Below, piece after piece: positions 1 through 8,416 of a stretch of 34,971 nucleotides of DNA. Every line of letters begins with the position of its first letter. Within the stretch, counting starts at the first letter, position 1. A model generated the notes under the pieces. It was given only the letters and a program-made list of their open reading frames with translations. It was not told the DNA's origin and did not search any database. The position numbers and the translations under genes are program-made. Source of the DNA: Acidobacteriota bacterium (lineage in GTDB: Bacteria > Acidobacteriota > Terriglobia > Terriglobales > SCQP01); NCBI GenBank assembly GCA_021827785.1, contig JAKAUF010000154.1:1-34971 (forward strand), given 5' to 3'.

Positions 1-78
1 GCGCGCGAGCTGGCGGGCTTCATGTGGGCGGGCATGCAGGCGCTGGCGCGGCGGCCGCCGGCGGCGCCGGGGGCTTGA
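1..78 (+). CDS. C-terminal end of an unidentified protein (possibly a TetR-type regulator)
   Basis: An open frame runs in from the left edge and ends with TGA at 76-78, giving the last 25 residues (about ARELAGFMWAGMQAL, then an Arg/Pro/Ala tail). The amphipathic helix and short Pro/Ala tail resemble the end of TetR-family repressors, which often precede exporter operons like the one downstream, but this is too little sequence to assign a family. The stop codon overlaps the -35 element proposed for the exporter promoter. Confidence 0.45.
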   Translation, partial: ARELAGFMWAGMQALARRPPAAPGA

Positions 79-111
79 CGGGAAGTGAACATTTGTTTTA
101 TACATTTGTTT
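75..111 (+). promoter_or_regulatory. Promoter with a direct repeat, upstream of the ABC exporter operon
   Basis: TTGACG (75-80) and TATACA (99-104), 18 bp apart, form a near-consensus sigma70-type promoter in an AT-rich island of otherwise GC-rich DNA. A perfect 10-bp direct repeat, ACATTTGTTT, lies at 89-98 and 102-111 and brackets the -10. It could be an operator for a regulator, perhaps the product of the upstream partial gene. The first exporter gene starts at 197, leaving a leader of about 85 nt. Confidence 0.5.
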
Positions 112-196
112 GATAACACCTAGGGGCTGGCGGCCGGACGGGCCAACCCAGCGGAACTTTTTGCCGCCGGCGCCGTAGTGACCCACCAGGAACCGC

Positions 197-1345
197 ATGA
201 CGCTGACCGGATTCACCGCCAAAAGCGCGCTGCGCAACCGTCGGCGCAGCCTGCTGACCATCCTCAGCATCGCCTTTTCCTTGTTGCTGCTGACGCTGAT
301 GATGGCGGTCTGGCGGGGCTTCTATTTGACCAAGGGCACGCCGGCAGGGGCGCGGCGGCTGATGGTCCGCAACCGCACGTCGCTGACCTTCCCGCTGCCG
401 GCCTATTACGGCCAGAAGATCGCGGCGGTGCCCGGAGTGAAGGCCGTGGCGCCGGCGCTTTGGTTCGGCGGCGTCTACAAGAACAACAAACCGCAAAACT
501 TCTTCGCCCAGATCGGCACCGACCCGAAAACGTTCTTTCAGGTGTACCCGGATTACGGCATTCCCCCGGCGCAATGGGCCGCCTGGCGCCGCGACCGCGC
601 CGGCTGCGTGGTGGATGCGCGCCTGATGGCGCAGCATCATTGGCATTTGGGCCAGCATTTGTTCATCAAGGGCACCATTTTTCCGGTGACGCTGCAATTG
701 ACCGTGGACGGCGTGTTTCACGCCCCGCCGGGTTTCGAGGCCATCTATTTCAACCAGAAATATCTGCAAAAGGCGATGCCGCCGCTCACCTCCATCGCCG
801 GCATGTTTTACGTTCTGACGGATTCCAGCAAGAACGTCAGCCGGGTGGAACGCACCATTGACGGGATGTTCCAGAACTCCCCGGCGCCGACGCGCAGCGA
901 AACGGAACGGGCATTTTTCCTCGGCTTCGTCAACATGCTCGGCAATATCAAGGCGTTCATCCTGGCGATTTCCCTGGCCGTGGTGTTCGCCATTCTGCTG
1001 GTGAGCGCCAACACCATGGCCATGTCCATTCGCGAGCGTATTCGCGAGGTCGCGGTGCTGAAGACGCTGGGCTTCACGCAACGCGGCGTCGTCGGGCTGT
1101 TCGTGGGCGAGGCGGTGGCGATCGCGCTGCTGGGCGGGATTTTGGGCACGGCCGGCGCTGCCGGGCTGATTGCCATGGGCGGCCAGTCCCCGCAGGGGGC
1201 ATTGCTGAAGGCGTTCACGGTGACGCCGGGCATTGTGGCCGCCGCCTTGTTGGTGGCGGTCGTGGTGGGCCTGGTCAGCGCGGCGCTTCCCGCCTGGCGG
1301 GCGGCACAGCACAGCATCGTGGAAGGATTGCGGCACGCGGGCTGA
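197..1345 (+). CDS. ABC exporter permease, FtsX/MacB-like (first of two)
   Basis: 382-residue inner-membrane permease. One N-terminal membrane segment lies at about 18-42. A large extracytoplasmic domain follows (about 45-240), then three hydrophobic segments (about 247-275, 295-330 and 342-370) forming the C-terminal FtsX-like domain with the typical cytoplasmic stretch MSIRERIREVAVLKTLGF. This is the MacB/DevC/LolC topology. The ATG at 197 is preceded by AGGA at a good distance. It is the first gene of a four-gene operon with a second permease, a membrane-fusion adaptor and an ATPase. Such systems export lipids, peptides or antibiotics by a mechanotransmission cycle; the substrate cannot be read from sequence. 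Confidence 0.9.
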   Translation: MTLTGFTAKSALRNRRRSLLTILSIAFSLLLLTLMMAVWRGFYLTKGTPAGARRLMVRNRTSLTFPLPAYYGQKIAAVPGVKAVAPALWFGGVYKNNKPQNFFAQIGTDPKTFFQVYPDYGIPPAQWAAWRRDRAGCVVDARLMAQHHWHLGQHLFIKGTIFPVTLQLTVDGVFHAPPGFEAIYFNQKYLQKAMPPLTSIAGMFYVLTDSSKNVSRVERTIDGMFQNSPAPTRSETERAFFLGFVNMLGNIKAFILAISLAVVFAILLVSANTMAMSIRERIREVAVLKTLGFTQRGVVGLFVGEAVAIALLGGILGTAGAAGLIAMGGQSPQGALLKAFTVTPGIVAAALLVAVVVGLVSAALPAWRAAQHSIVEGLRHAG

Positions 1346-1362
1346 GCGGAGGGCGGCGGGCG

Positions 1363-2526
1363 ATGGCGATACCAATTACCTATAACCTGCGGCATCTGCG
1401 GCAACGGCCGGGAGCGACGGCGATGACCGCCGTGGGCATTGCCCTTACGGTGGCGATCGCGCTGTTTATTCTGGCCCTGCTCGGCGGTCTGCGGCAGGCA
1501 TTCGCCCGCAGCGGGCAGCCGCTGAACGTGCTGGTGCTGCGCAAGGGCTCGACGGCCGAGGTCAGCAGCACGGTGACCGAACAGCAGGCGGCGCTGCTGC
1601 GAACCATGCCGGGGATCGCCAAAAATGCCGCCGGGCAGCCGATGGTTTCGCCGGAGCTGGTGGTGGTGGTCTCCCTGCCGCAGCGCGACGGCGCCGGACC
1701 GAACAACGTCACGGTGCGGGGCTTGGGCCCGATTGGCATGCAGCTGCGGCCTCAGGTGCATTTGGTGCAGGGGCGATGGTTCCATGCCGGACAGCGGGAG
1801 GTGGACGTCAGCCAGTCGGTGGCCCGCCGCTATCGGCACGCCCACGTGGGCGGGTCGATCCGTTTTGGACAAGGGCAATGGCGGGTGGTGGGCATCTTCG
1901 CCGCCGGCAACACCGCGCCGAGTTCGGAAATTTGGGGTGACGTCCATCAGATGCAAGGCGACTTCCAGCGGCAGGGAGTGTTTTCCAGTGTGCTGCTGCA
2001 AGCGGCCAGCCCGGTGGAGGCCAGCGCCCTGGTCCGCCGGGTCAGCAGCGACCAGCAATTGGAACTGCATGGAACCCACGAGCAGGCCTATTACGCCCAA
2101 CAGACGCAGTCGGGGGCGCCGATCGAGTTCGTCGGTTGGGTGGTGGCGCTGATCATGGCCATCGGCTCCTGCTTCGCGGCGATGAACACCATGTACGCCG
2201 CCGTCGCCTACCGCGAACGGGAGATCGGCACGCTGCGCATGCTGGGCTTCTCCCGGCCCAGCATCCTGGGCTGCTTCGTCCTGGAAAGCCTGATGCTGGC
2301 GGTGCTAGGTTGGGCGCTGGCGGTGGTGGTGATGCTGCCTCTGAACGGCCTGACCACGGGCACCATGAACAACGCCACCTTCAGCGAGGTGGTGTTCCAA
2401 ATCAAGATGACGCCGGCGGTGCTGGGCTGGGCGCTGGCGTTCGCGCTGCTGATGGGCTTGATCGGCGGCCTAGCGCCGGCGTGGCAGGCGGCGCGGCGGG
2501 AAATCGTGAGCGCACTGCGCGCCTAG
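1363..2526 (+). CDS. ABC exporter permease, FtsX/MacB-like (second)
   Basis: 387-residue paralogous permease with the same plan: an N-terminal membrane helix (about 20-42), a periplasmic domain, and three C-terminal helices with the FtsX signature YREREIGTLRMLGFSR between the first two. Its end (SALRA) parallels that of the first permease. The ATG at 1363 follows a GGAGG-type ribosome site 17 nt after the previous stop, so the two are co-translated. Two different permeases beside one ATPase suggest a heterodimeric transmembrane channel rather than a MacB homodimer; that is inference. Confidence 0.9.
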   Translation: MAIPITYNLRHLRQRPGATAMTAVGIALTVAIALFILALLGGLRQAFARSGQPLNVLVLRKGSTAEVSSTVTEQQAALLRTMPGIAKNAAGQPMVSPELVVVVSLPQRDGAGPNNVTVRGLGPIGMQLRPQVHLVQGRWFHAGQREVDVSQSVARRYRHAHVGGSIRFGQGQWRVVGIFAAGNTAPSSEIWGDVHQMQGDFQRQGVFSSVLLQAASPVEASALVRRVSSDQQLELHGTHEQAYYAQQTQSGAPIEFVGWVVALIMAIGSCFAAMNTMYAAVAYREREIGTLRMLGFSRPSILGCFVLESLMLAVLGWALAVVVMLPLNGLTTGTMNNATFSEVVFQIKMTPAVLGWALAFALLMGLIGGLAPAWQAARREIVSALRA

Positions 2527-2540
2527 GCGGGGTCACGAAC

Positions 2541-3881
2541 ATGGCCAGTTCCACCGACGATCTCAAGAGCCTGCGGATTGACCGCTCCTCCCCGCCCCCA
2601 TCGCGGCGGGGACGAACCGTGGCGGTTGCCATGGCCGTGCTCGTGGCCGTGCTGGCGTTCGCCGCCTGGCGTTTGCTGGCGCCGAAGCCATTGGCGGTGC
2701 GCGTCGCCATCGCCGCGGCGCCCAGTGCGGCGGCGGACCCGGTGGCCCTGACGGCGACCGGCTATGTCGTGGCCCATCACACGATCTATGTGAACAGCAA
2801 GGTAACCGGCAAAATCGCCTGGGTCGGCGTCGAGAAGGGCGATCATGTGCGCAAGGGACAGGTGCTGGTGCGACTGGACGACCGGGAGTTCCAGGCGCAG
2901 GTGCTGGAGGCGCAAGGGGCCTATGACAATGCCCGCGCCTATTGGCTGGAACTGAAACGGGGCTCGCGGCCGCAGCAGATCGCCCAGGCGCGCCACACCC
3001 TGCGGCAGGCGCAAGCCACGCTGGCGAACGACCGGCTCAACCTGCAACGCACCCAGGCGCTGGCGGCCCAGGGCATTGACGCGAAACAGACGCTGGACAA
3101 CGCTCTCGCGACCTACCGCGCCCAGGCGCAGAACGTGGCGGCGCTGGAACAGGCCTATCAATTACTCAAGGTCGGCAGCCGGCGCGAGGATATCGCCCGC
3201 GCGTACGGCAGCATGCTGGAAGCGCAAGGCCAACTGGAATACGCCCAAGCGCAGCTCGCGGCCACCCAAATCCGCGCCCCGGTCACCGGCACCATCTTGG
3301 ACCGCACCGCGGAAGTCGGCGAGCTGGTGACGGCGGAGTTCGCCAGCACCGCCACGGGCGGGCCGGTGGGTTCGGTCGTGACCCTGGCGAACCTGAAGGA
3401 CATCCAGGTGCAGCTCGACATCGCCGAGGCGGACTTCGGCCGGCTTCGCAAGAGAATGCAGGCGATTCTTTGGACCGACACCTACCCGAACCGGAAATAC
3501 CACGGTTATCTCGCTCAAGTTTCGCCGGAGGCGAATGAAGAGAAGGCCACCATTCAGGTGAAGGTGCAGGTGCTCCACCCCGACCGCTATCTCCGGCCGG
3601 AGATGAACGCCACGGTGCAATTCCTCAGCCCGCGCCAGCCGGCTGCGGCGGCGCCACGGGGCGTGGCCGTGCCCTCCGCCGCCATCCATCGGCGGAACGG
3701 TCGCCCGTTTGTCTGGCTGGCGTTTCGCGGCCGGGCATTGCGCCGCGGCGTGCAGGTCACCGGGCAAACCGCCGACGCGACCCTGGTCACCGGGCTAGAT
3801 GGCGGCGAGCAGGTCATCACCAAGGCGCCGGCCGGCCTGCGCGCCGGCGACCGCATCCACATTCAGACCTCGGGAGATTAG
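2541..3881 (+). CDS. Periplasmic adaptor (membrane-fusion, HlyD/MacA/DevB-like)
   Basis: 446 residues. A cytoplasmic N-terminus and one membrane anchor (about 25-46) precede a split lipoyl/barrel-sandwich domain ([20 protein letters not shown]... and later ...[12 protein letters not shown]). Between them is an Ala/Gln-rich helical hairpin (about 120-250), and a beta-barrel plus membrane-proximal domain follow. The frame is open further upstream, but the ATG at 2541, 14 nt after the permease stop, gives a normal N-terminus. It would link the two permeases to an outer-membrane TolC-like channel, which is not encoded here. Confidence 0.9.
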   Translation: MASSTDDLKSLRIDRSSPPPSRRGRTVAVAMAVLVAVLAFAAWRLLAPKPLAVRVAIAAAPSAAADPVALTATGYVVAHHTIYVNSKVTGKIAWVGVEKGDHVRKGQVLVRLDDREFQAQVLEAQGAYDNARAYWLELKRGSRPQQIAQARHTLRQAQATLANDRLNLQRTQALAAQGIDAKQTLDNALATYRAQAQNVAALEQAYQLLKVGSRREDIARAYGSMLEAQGQLEYAQAQLAATQIRAPVTGTILDRTAEVGELVTAEFASTATGGPVGSVVTLANLKDIQVQLDIAEADFGRLRKRMQAILWTDTYPNRKYHGYLAQVSPEANEEKATIQVKVQVLHPDRYLRPEMNATVQFLSPRQPAAAAPRGVAVPSAAIHRRNGRPFVWLAFRGRALRRGVQVTGQTADATLVTGLDGGEQVITKAPAGLRAGDRIHIQTSGD

Positions 3882-3883
3882 TC

Positions 3884-4603
3884 ATGACCACCACCGCCCC
3901 CTTCCCTGCCCCGGCCAAGACCGTCGCCGAACCCGACATCGTGGAGGCGGAACATATTGGCAAGGTGTTTCACCGCGACAGCTTCGAAGTCGTGGCGCTC
4001 GAGGACGTCTCCCTAACTATCGCCCGCGGGGATTTCGTGGCGCTGATGGGCCCGTCGGGTTCGGGCAAGACCACGCTGTTGAACATGATCGCGGCGGTGG
4101 ACCGTCCCACCAGCGGCACCATGCGCGTCATGGGCCAGGATATTTACCGGTTGAACGATCGCGAGGCAGCGCGCTGGCGCAACGAGAAGATTGGCTACAT
4201 CTTCCAGACGTTCAACTTGATCCCGGTGCTCACGGCGGCGGAGAATGTCGAACTGCCACTACTTTTGACCCGGCTGTCGAAAGGTGAACGGCGGGAGCAT
4301 GTGGAGACGGCGCTCCGGCTGGTGGGCTTGCAGGACCGCATGGGCCACTTGCCGAAGCAGCTTTCCGGCGGACAAGAACAGCGCGTCGCCATCGCGCGAG
4401 CCATTGTCTCCGATCCGGCGATCCTTCTGGCCGACGAGCCCACCGGCGACTTGGACCGGCAATCGGCGGCGGAGGTGCTGGAGATCATGACCCGCCTGAA
4501 CCAAGAATTCCGCAAGACGGTGGTGATGGTTACCCACGACGCGCATGCCGCGGGCTACGCCCATGTCACGCGCCATCTGGAAAAAGGCCATCTCCAGGCC
4601 TAG
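3884..4603 (+). CDS. ABC exporter ATPase (MacB/LolD/DevA-like)
   Basis: 239-residue ATPase. Walker [10 protein letters not shown] is at 56-64, the Q-loop lies in [12 protein letters not shown], the signature [14 protein letters not shown] is near 160, and Walker [13 protein letters not shown] is near 180. The H-loop is in [13 protein letters not shown]. The motif set is that of the LolD/MacB ATPase group that drives FtsX-type permeases. The start ATG is 2 nt after the adaptor stop and the ribosome site (GGAG) lies inside the adaptor's last codons. It is the last gene of the exporter operon; the next gene converges 22 nt away. Confidence 0.93.
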   Translation: MTTTAPFPAPAKTVAEPDIVEAEHIGKVFHRDSFEVVALEDVSLTIARGDFVALMGPSGSGKTTLLNMIAAVDRPTSGTMRVMGQDIYRLNDREAARWRNEKIGYIFQTFNLIPVLTAAENVELPLLLTRLSKGERREHVETALRLVGLQDRMGHLPKQLSGGQEQRVAIARAIVSDPAILLADEPTGDLDRQSAAEVLEIMTRLNQEFRKTVVMVTHDAHAAGYAHVTRHLEKGHLQA

Positions 4604-4624
4604 AGGCCGCCTGGCTGCGCCCGG

Positions 4625-5785
4625 CTAGGCGGGAGAGGGCGGCGCCGGTGCCGGCCGCAGCGCGCGGACGGCGGCGATGACCCGGCTGGCCGCGAAGTCC
4701 ACCTCCTCCGCGGTGGTGAACCGCCCGAGGCCAAAACGCAAGGCTGACTGCGCCCATTCCTTGGGCACGCCCATCGCCAGCAGGACATACGACGGCCCGC
4801 CGGTTCCCGCCGTGCAGGCCGACCCGGCGGAAATGGCGAGATCGCCCAGTTCCATCATCAGCACTTCGCCGTCCATTTCTTCAAAACACACGTTCAGATT
4901 GTGCGGCAACCGGTGCTTGAGACTGCCGTTAACGTGGATGCCCGGCAACGCCGCCAGCAACTGATTCTTCAGGCGGTCGCGCAATCCCGCCAGCCGCACG
5001 CTTTCCGCCGCCATCTCCTGCATCGCAAGCGCCGCCGCCTCCCCCAGTGCGACGATGCCCGGAACGTTCAGCGTACCGGAGCGCAGACCGCGTTCTTGGC
5101 CCCCGCCCTCGATTTCCGCCATCAGGCCCGGTACGCTGCCGCGGCGGATGTATAACGCGCCGATCCCCTTGGGCGCATACATCTTATGGCCGGAAAGAGA
5201 AATCAGATCCGCGGCCCAAGCCGAGGCGTCAATGGGAATTTTGCCTGCCGCCTGAGCGGCGTCCGAGTGCAGCGGAATTCCGCGCTCCCGCGCCAACCGG
5301 CCGATGGCGGGCAAATCTTGCAGTACCCCGGTTTCATTATTGGCGGCCATGACGCTGATCAACGCGGTCTGGGGTTTCAGCGCCGCGCGCAAGCGCTCCA
5401 AATCCAGCCGTCCGTCGCCGCCGACAGGAAGAAAGGTCACTTCGTGGCCAGCCCGGGCCAGCGACTTGCAGGGGTCGAGCACGGCGTGATGTTCGGTGGC
5501 TACGGTGACCAGATGCGCGCCGGGGCGGCGTCGCATGACCCCCTTGATGGCGAGGTTATTGCTTTCGGTGGCGCCGCTGGTGAAGATGATTTCGTCCGCC
5601 ACGGCGCCGATCAGCTTGGCGACCTGGCCGCGGGCGTGAGCCACCGCCGCCTCCGCCTGCCAGCCGAAATGATGGCGGCTGGCGGGATTTCCAAATTGGG
5701 TGGTGAAGAACGGCGACATGGCCGCCAGCACCCTGCGGTCCACTGGGGTGGTGGCGTGATAATCCAAATAAACTGGCGTCTGCAC
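4625..5785 (-). CDS. iscS: Cysteine desulfurase (IscS/NifS class I)
   Basis: PLP enzyme taking sulfur from L-cysteine for Fe-S clusters and thiolated cofactors. 386 residues from a GTG at 5785, chosen because GGAG sits 8 nt upstream, the product starts at the family-typical YLDYHATTPVD, and a promoter lies just before it. The frame stays open to an ATG at 5878, which would add an unlikely Arg-rich extension. The PLP lysine is K201 in LSGHKMYAPKG and the catalytic cysteine is C324 in SAGSACTAG, the class I loop. No iscU, iscA or iscR is adjacent, so the assay-level role (housekeeping or dedicated) is open. Confidence 0.93.
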   Translation of the reverse strand: MQTPVYLDYHATTPVDRRVLAAMSPFFTTQFGNPASRHHFGWQAEAAVAHARGQVAKLIGAVADEIIFTSGATESNNLAIKGVMRRRPGAHLVTVATEHHAVLDPCKSLARAGHEVTFLPVGGDGRLDLERLRAALKPQTALISVMAANNETGVLQDLPAIGRLARERGIPLHSDAAQAAGKIPIDASAWAADLISLSGHKMYAPKGIGALYIRRGSVPGLMAEIEGGGQERGLRSGTLNVPGIVALGEAAALAMQEMAAESVRLAGLRDRLKNQLLAALPGIHVNGSLKHRLPHNLNVCFEEMDGEVLMMELGDLAISAGSACTAGTGGPSYVLLAMGVPKEWAQSALRFGLGRFTTAEEVDFAASRVIAAVRALRPAPAPPSPA

Positions 5786-5810
5786 CCGATTTGCTCCGCG
5801 GAGAACATTC

Positions 5811-5839
5811 AGTGTACGGCGCGGGCGCACCCAGGTAAA
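5811..5839 (-). promoter_or_regulatory. Promoter of the cysteine desulfurase gene
   Basis: On the minus strand TTTACC (5839-5834) and TACACT (5816-5811) are separated by 17 bp. The predicted transcript would start near 5804, about 19 nt before the GTG at 5785. The ribosome site lies in the palindrome CTCCGCGGAG (5794-5803), which could modestly hide it. Confidence 0.4.
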
Positions 5840-5911
5840 GGCGCGCGCGTACAGGCCAGCCTTAGACCGGGCAGACAAGCGGCGGCAACCGCTCGCTGGC
5901 CGCGGGAACAG

Positions 5912-6577
5912 CTACTGCCGGGTCACGATCAAGCCGGCGGCGGGCATGGTTAGGCGCAGCAAACGCCCCCGTTGCAGGAGGAGATATACGGTCGCTTGGC
6001 TAGTCTCTGCGCGCAGTTGCTCTTCGCCCTGCTGGTGGCCGGGTCCATGGCCGCCAACCGGTATTTCCGTAAGCCGGACTTGGCCTGGATCGCCCGTATG
6101 GGGCACAAATACGGAAAACGTCTGTGTGCCGCCTTTGGACCAGTTATACCGGTCCGCCAGCGGTTCCCAGAGCGAATACACATTGGCGTCCAAGATCGCG
6201 GTGGTTGGCGGCAACTGGAACAGGAATGTTTGCGCCTGTCCATGCGCTGGCTGGTAGCGCGCGCGCAAGCGTTTGCTGGCAAAACGGACGGTGATGCGGT
6301 CCGCGCCCTGTCGCCATGCGTAGGCGCGCAAGCGTCCGCCGGCGAACCATTGCAACTCCGCCCGCTGCTTGATGCGCCCGCCGCCGACGCGGTATTGCAA
6401 TTGGACTTGCAAACGCCCGCCGGCGCCGCGGTTGCGCAATTGAAAATGCTCTTGGCCCAAACGCGTGCCGTGCTGCGCGATGACCAACGTGCCGGAATCG
6501 TGCTTGGGCAACTGCGCGGGTGCGGCCAATCCCAAGGCCAGGGCGAGCAGGGAGACGGAGAGTAACGGACGGATCAT
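5912..6577 (-). CDS. Secreted protein of unknown function, coupled to shikimate kinase
   Basis: I do not recognise this protein. 221 residues with a clear N-terminal signal peptide (MIRPLLSVSLLALALGLAAPAQ), so it is probably periplasmic or outer-membrane associated. The rest is predicted beta-rich with alternating polar and hydrophobic residues, like lipid-binding or outer-membrane-assembly accessory proteins. Cysteines are absent. The ATG at 6577 overlaps the stop of shikimate kinase in an ATGA, so it is translationally coupled. The open frame extends 17 codons upstream, but that version would bury the signal peptide. Confidence 0.7.
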   Translation of the reverse strand: MIRPLLSVSLLALALGLAAPAQLPKHDSGTLVIAQHGTRLGQEHFQLRNRGAGGRLQVQLQYRVGGGRIKQRAELQWFAGGRLRAYAWRQGADRITVRFASKRLRARYQPAHGQAQTFLFQLPPTTAILDANVYSLWEPLADRYNWSKGGTQTFSVFVPHTGDPGQVRLTEIPVGGHGPGHQQGEEQLRAETSQATVYLLLQRGRLLRLTMPAAGLIVTRQ

Positions 6578-7161
6578 AGCGGGAAGGGAGCGGACAAATG
6601 CGGGTGCGCCGCTGGGCGCGCCACCCATTGATAGATCTGATCCAGCACGCGGTCCGCAAGGAGTTCCGCACTCACGCCGGTCTCCCCGGCCGCGATGGGC
6701 ACGGTCAGGTGGGCACGGCGATAGAACGGCAACCGCCGGGCGTGGAGTTCTCGGAACGAGGCTTCATCGCGGAACAAAGGCCGATTGGTGACCTGTGCGC
6801 AGCGCAGCAGCAACTCTTCCAGCGGCACATCCAGGAACACCACAACCCCGCCGGCGGCGAGCAGGCGCTCACAGTTGCTAGGCTGGGCGAAGGTCCCGCC
6901 ACCCAAAGCCACGACCATACGGCGGCGCGCGGCCGCACCGAGCACCAACTCCAACTGCTCCCGCTCCAGGGCGCGAAAACCAGCCTCGCCGCGGCGGGCA
7001 AAGATATCCGGAATGGGCAGCCCCGCAGCCGCCTCGATGCGCTCATCCAAGTCACAGAAGTGCCAGCCCAGCCGCGCCGCCAGGCAGCGGCCCAAGGTGG
7101 TCTTGCCGCTGCCCATGAAGCCGGTCAACAAGATCGGATTGGGAGGTGGAGTGGGCGGCAC
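6574..7161 (-). CDS. aroK: Shikimate kinase
   Basis: Phosphorylates shikimate at the 3-OH with ATP in chorismate and aromatic amino-acid synthesis. 195 residues. The P-loop GFMGSGKTT is at 14-22. The Mg/shikimate-binding CDLDERIE follows at 36-43, then the GFR arginine (R63), the substrate loop LGGGT (86-90) and the lid RPLF. It starts with GTG at 7161 without a Shine-Dalgarno; a TAATCT hexamer 6 nt upstream suggests a leaderless start. The C-terminal tail after the kinase fold is short and disordered. It is first of a two-gene unit with the secreted unknown. Confidence 0.93.
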   Translation of the reverse strand: MPPTPPPNPILLTGFMGSGKTTLGRCLAARLGWHFCDLDERIEAAAGLPIPDIFARRGEAGFRALEREQLELVLGAAARRRMVVALGGGTFAQPSNCERLLAAGGVVVFLDVPLEELLLRCAQVTNRPLFRDEASFRELHARRLPFYRRAHLTVPIAAGETGVSAELLADRVLDQIYQWVARPAAHPHLSAPFPL

Positions 7162-7167
7162 AGGGCC

Positions 7168-7176
7168 AGATTAGCA
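7168..7176 (-). promoter_or_regulatory. Extended -10 directly before aroK (leaderless type)
   Basis: Minus-strand TGC-TAATCT (TGC at 7176-7174, TAATCT at 7173-7168) followed by exactly 6 nt and the GTG start at 7161. A transcript initiating 7 nt after the hexamer would begin at the start codon. No convincing -35 or Shine-Dalgarno is seen. Confidence 0.4.
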
Positions 7177-7341
7177 GGGCGCGGGCAGCGCGCGGTCGAA
7201 GCGCGGGCAGGGCGCAGGCCGGACGCGGAGCGCGACCGGGCGCCGGACGCGGCCCCCCGACGGGCGCCGGCGACGTTGGCCGCGGACCGAAGCCGGCTGG
7301 GGCGGCCGGACGCGCTCCCACCGCACCCCCCAACTCCCGAC

Positions 7342-7381
7342 CGTCGCCGCCCGCATCGTCGCCGCCCGCATCGTCGCCGCC
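7342..7381. repeat. 15-bp tandem repeat, 2.7 copies
   Basis: CGTCGCCGCCCGCAT repeats perfectly at 7342-7356 and 7357-7371, with a 10-bp third copy to 7381. It lies in the 257-bp very GC-rich gap between the regulator's stop and aroK. Apart from the aroK start signal I see no gene there; the overlapping frames are low-complexity Arg/Ala/Pro or Asp/Gly strings. Confidence 0.7.
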
Positions 7382-7418
7382 TCCTGCGGCGCCGCGCGGC
7401 AGCGGCGCGCCGCCGCGG

Positions 7419-8129
7419 TTAGGCCGCTTGCGAGCGTTGACTGGCGGAATTGAGAACCTCAATCTCCGCCGGCGCCTCCCCCAACGAGCGCACGACCTGC
7501 AAGATGGACAAGGGCAGCGAACGGGACGAACTGATGCCCATTTTGCGATAGGCGCTTTCCAGGTGGCGCTTGACGGTTGAGATCCCGATGTGCAAATCCG
7601 TGGCGATTTGCCGGTTCTTTTTGCCCTGCAAGCATTCCGAGACGATATCAATTTCCCGCGCCGAGAGATGAAACTGGCGGGCCAAGGCTTGCCGGGTGTG
7701 ATTGTCCAGCAGATTCATCTGCTCCGGTTTCGGCAACTGACTCTTGCGTTCGGTGGCCACCAGCAGCAGCAGCCGCGCTTCCCCCCCCTCCGCCTCCTCG
7801 CCCATCGCGGGCAGGATGGAGCAACTAATGGTGGTCGCGCCCAACTGGCTACGCTGCAAGCGCAGGCTCTCGGTGTGATAGGCGATGCCCGTCTGCAGCA
7901 CCCGTTCACAGATGGTCCGCAGGCCGCTGAGGTCGAAGTCCGGCAGGCATTGGTCCATCGGCATGCCCAGGGTCTTTTTCGTGCGCAATCGGCTGTCCAA
8001 CAACTCAAGAAAGGCGCCATTGGCGTCCTTGAGCTTCTGTTGAGCGGCATCGTAAATGGCCAGGCCCACGACTGGGTTCCGCCACAGCGATTCCAGCACC
8101 AGACTGCGCAATTTGCCGTTTTCACGCAT
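7419..8129 (-). CDS. PAS-LuxR transcriptional regulator
   Basis: 236 residues. The N-terminal part (about 12-125) looks like a PAS sensor fold (NPVVGLAIYDAAQQKLKDANGAFLELL). The C-terminal 155-203 is a LuxR/GerE helix-turn-helix (LSAREIDIVSECLQGKKNRQIA..., then GISTVKRHLESAYRKMGI). There is no receiver domain, so it should sense a ligand, redox state or partner directly. The ATG at 8129 is chosen from the strong AGGGGA 5 nt upstream; the open frame extends to 8606 but would overlap the LOG gene. The 287-bp gap before it holds only a weak hairpin (8357-8371, TGCCC/GGGCA). Targets are unknown. Confidence 0.85.
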   Translation of the reverse strand: MRENGKLRSLVLESLWRNPVVGLAIYDAAQQKLKDANGAFLELLDSRLRTKKTLGMPMDQCLPDFDLSGLRTICERVLQTGIAYHTESLRLQRSQLGATTISCSILPAMGEEAEGGEARLLLLVATERKSQLPKPEQMNLLDNHTRQALARQFHLSAREIDIVSECLQGKKNRQIATDLHIGISTVKRHLESAYRKMGISSSRSLPLSILQVVRSLGEAPAEIEVLNSASQRSQAA

Positions 8130-8416
8130 GGGATTCCCCTTTGCAATCGCGCTCGCACGGGCGCTCGACGGGACCAATCCAACGGTAATCGCAAGCGGGC
8201 ATGGCTGAGTTTGGCATTGGCTCCGACGGAAGGCGCGAGTGAGCTTTGCCTTTTCTACCTTGGTCCAACCTCGAAACGAGTGGAGTAGAGCGGCATGAGG
8301 TTGGAGGATTGCGGGCGGCAAAAGGTCGCACCAGGCGGAAGCCGAATTTGTCCCGCTGCCCAAAACGGGCATTTCGGCCCGACCACTGGCGGCACTGCCA
8401 GGCTGGAAACCGCGGC

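Noticed and set aside
98-2100. Long minus-strand frames (425 and 430 residues) opposite the permease genes
   Set aside because: Their products are Arg/His/Gln- or Pro-rich strings; the plus-strand permeases have clear FtsX motifs, ribosome sites and membrane segments.
2136-2540. Upstream extension of the adaptor gene to a GTG/ATG at 2136
   Set aside because: It overlaps the second permease for 390 nt and gives an Arg/Gly-rich string; the ATG at 2541 gives a normal membrane-anchored N-terminus.
7146-7580. Plus-strand 144-residue frame and minus-strand 199-residue frame in the GC-rich gap near aroK
   Set aside because: Composed of Arg/Ala/Gly/Pro repeats, no ribosome site, and overlap aroK or the regulator; includes the 15-bp repeat.
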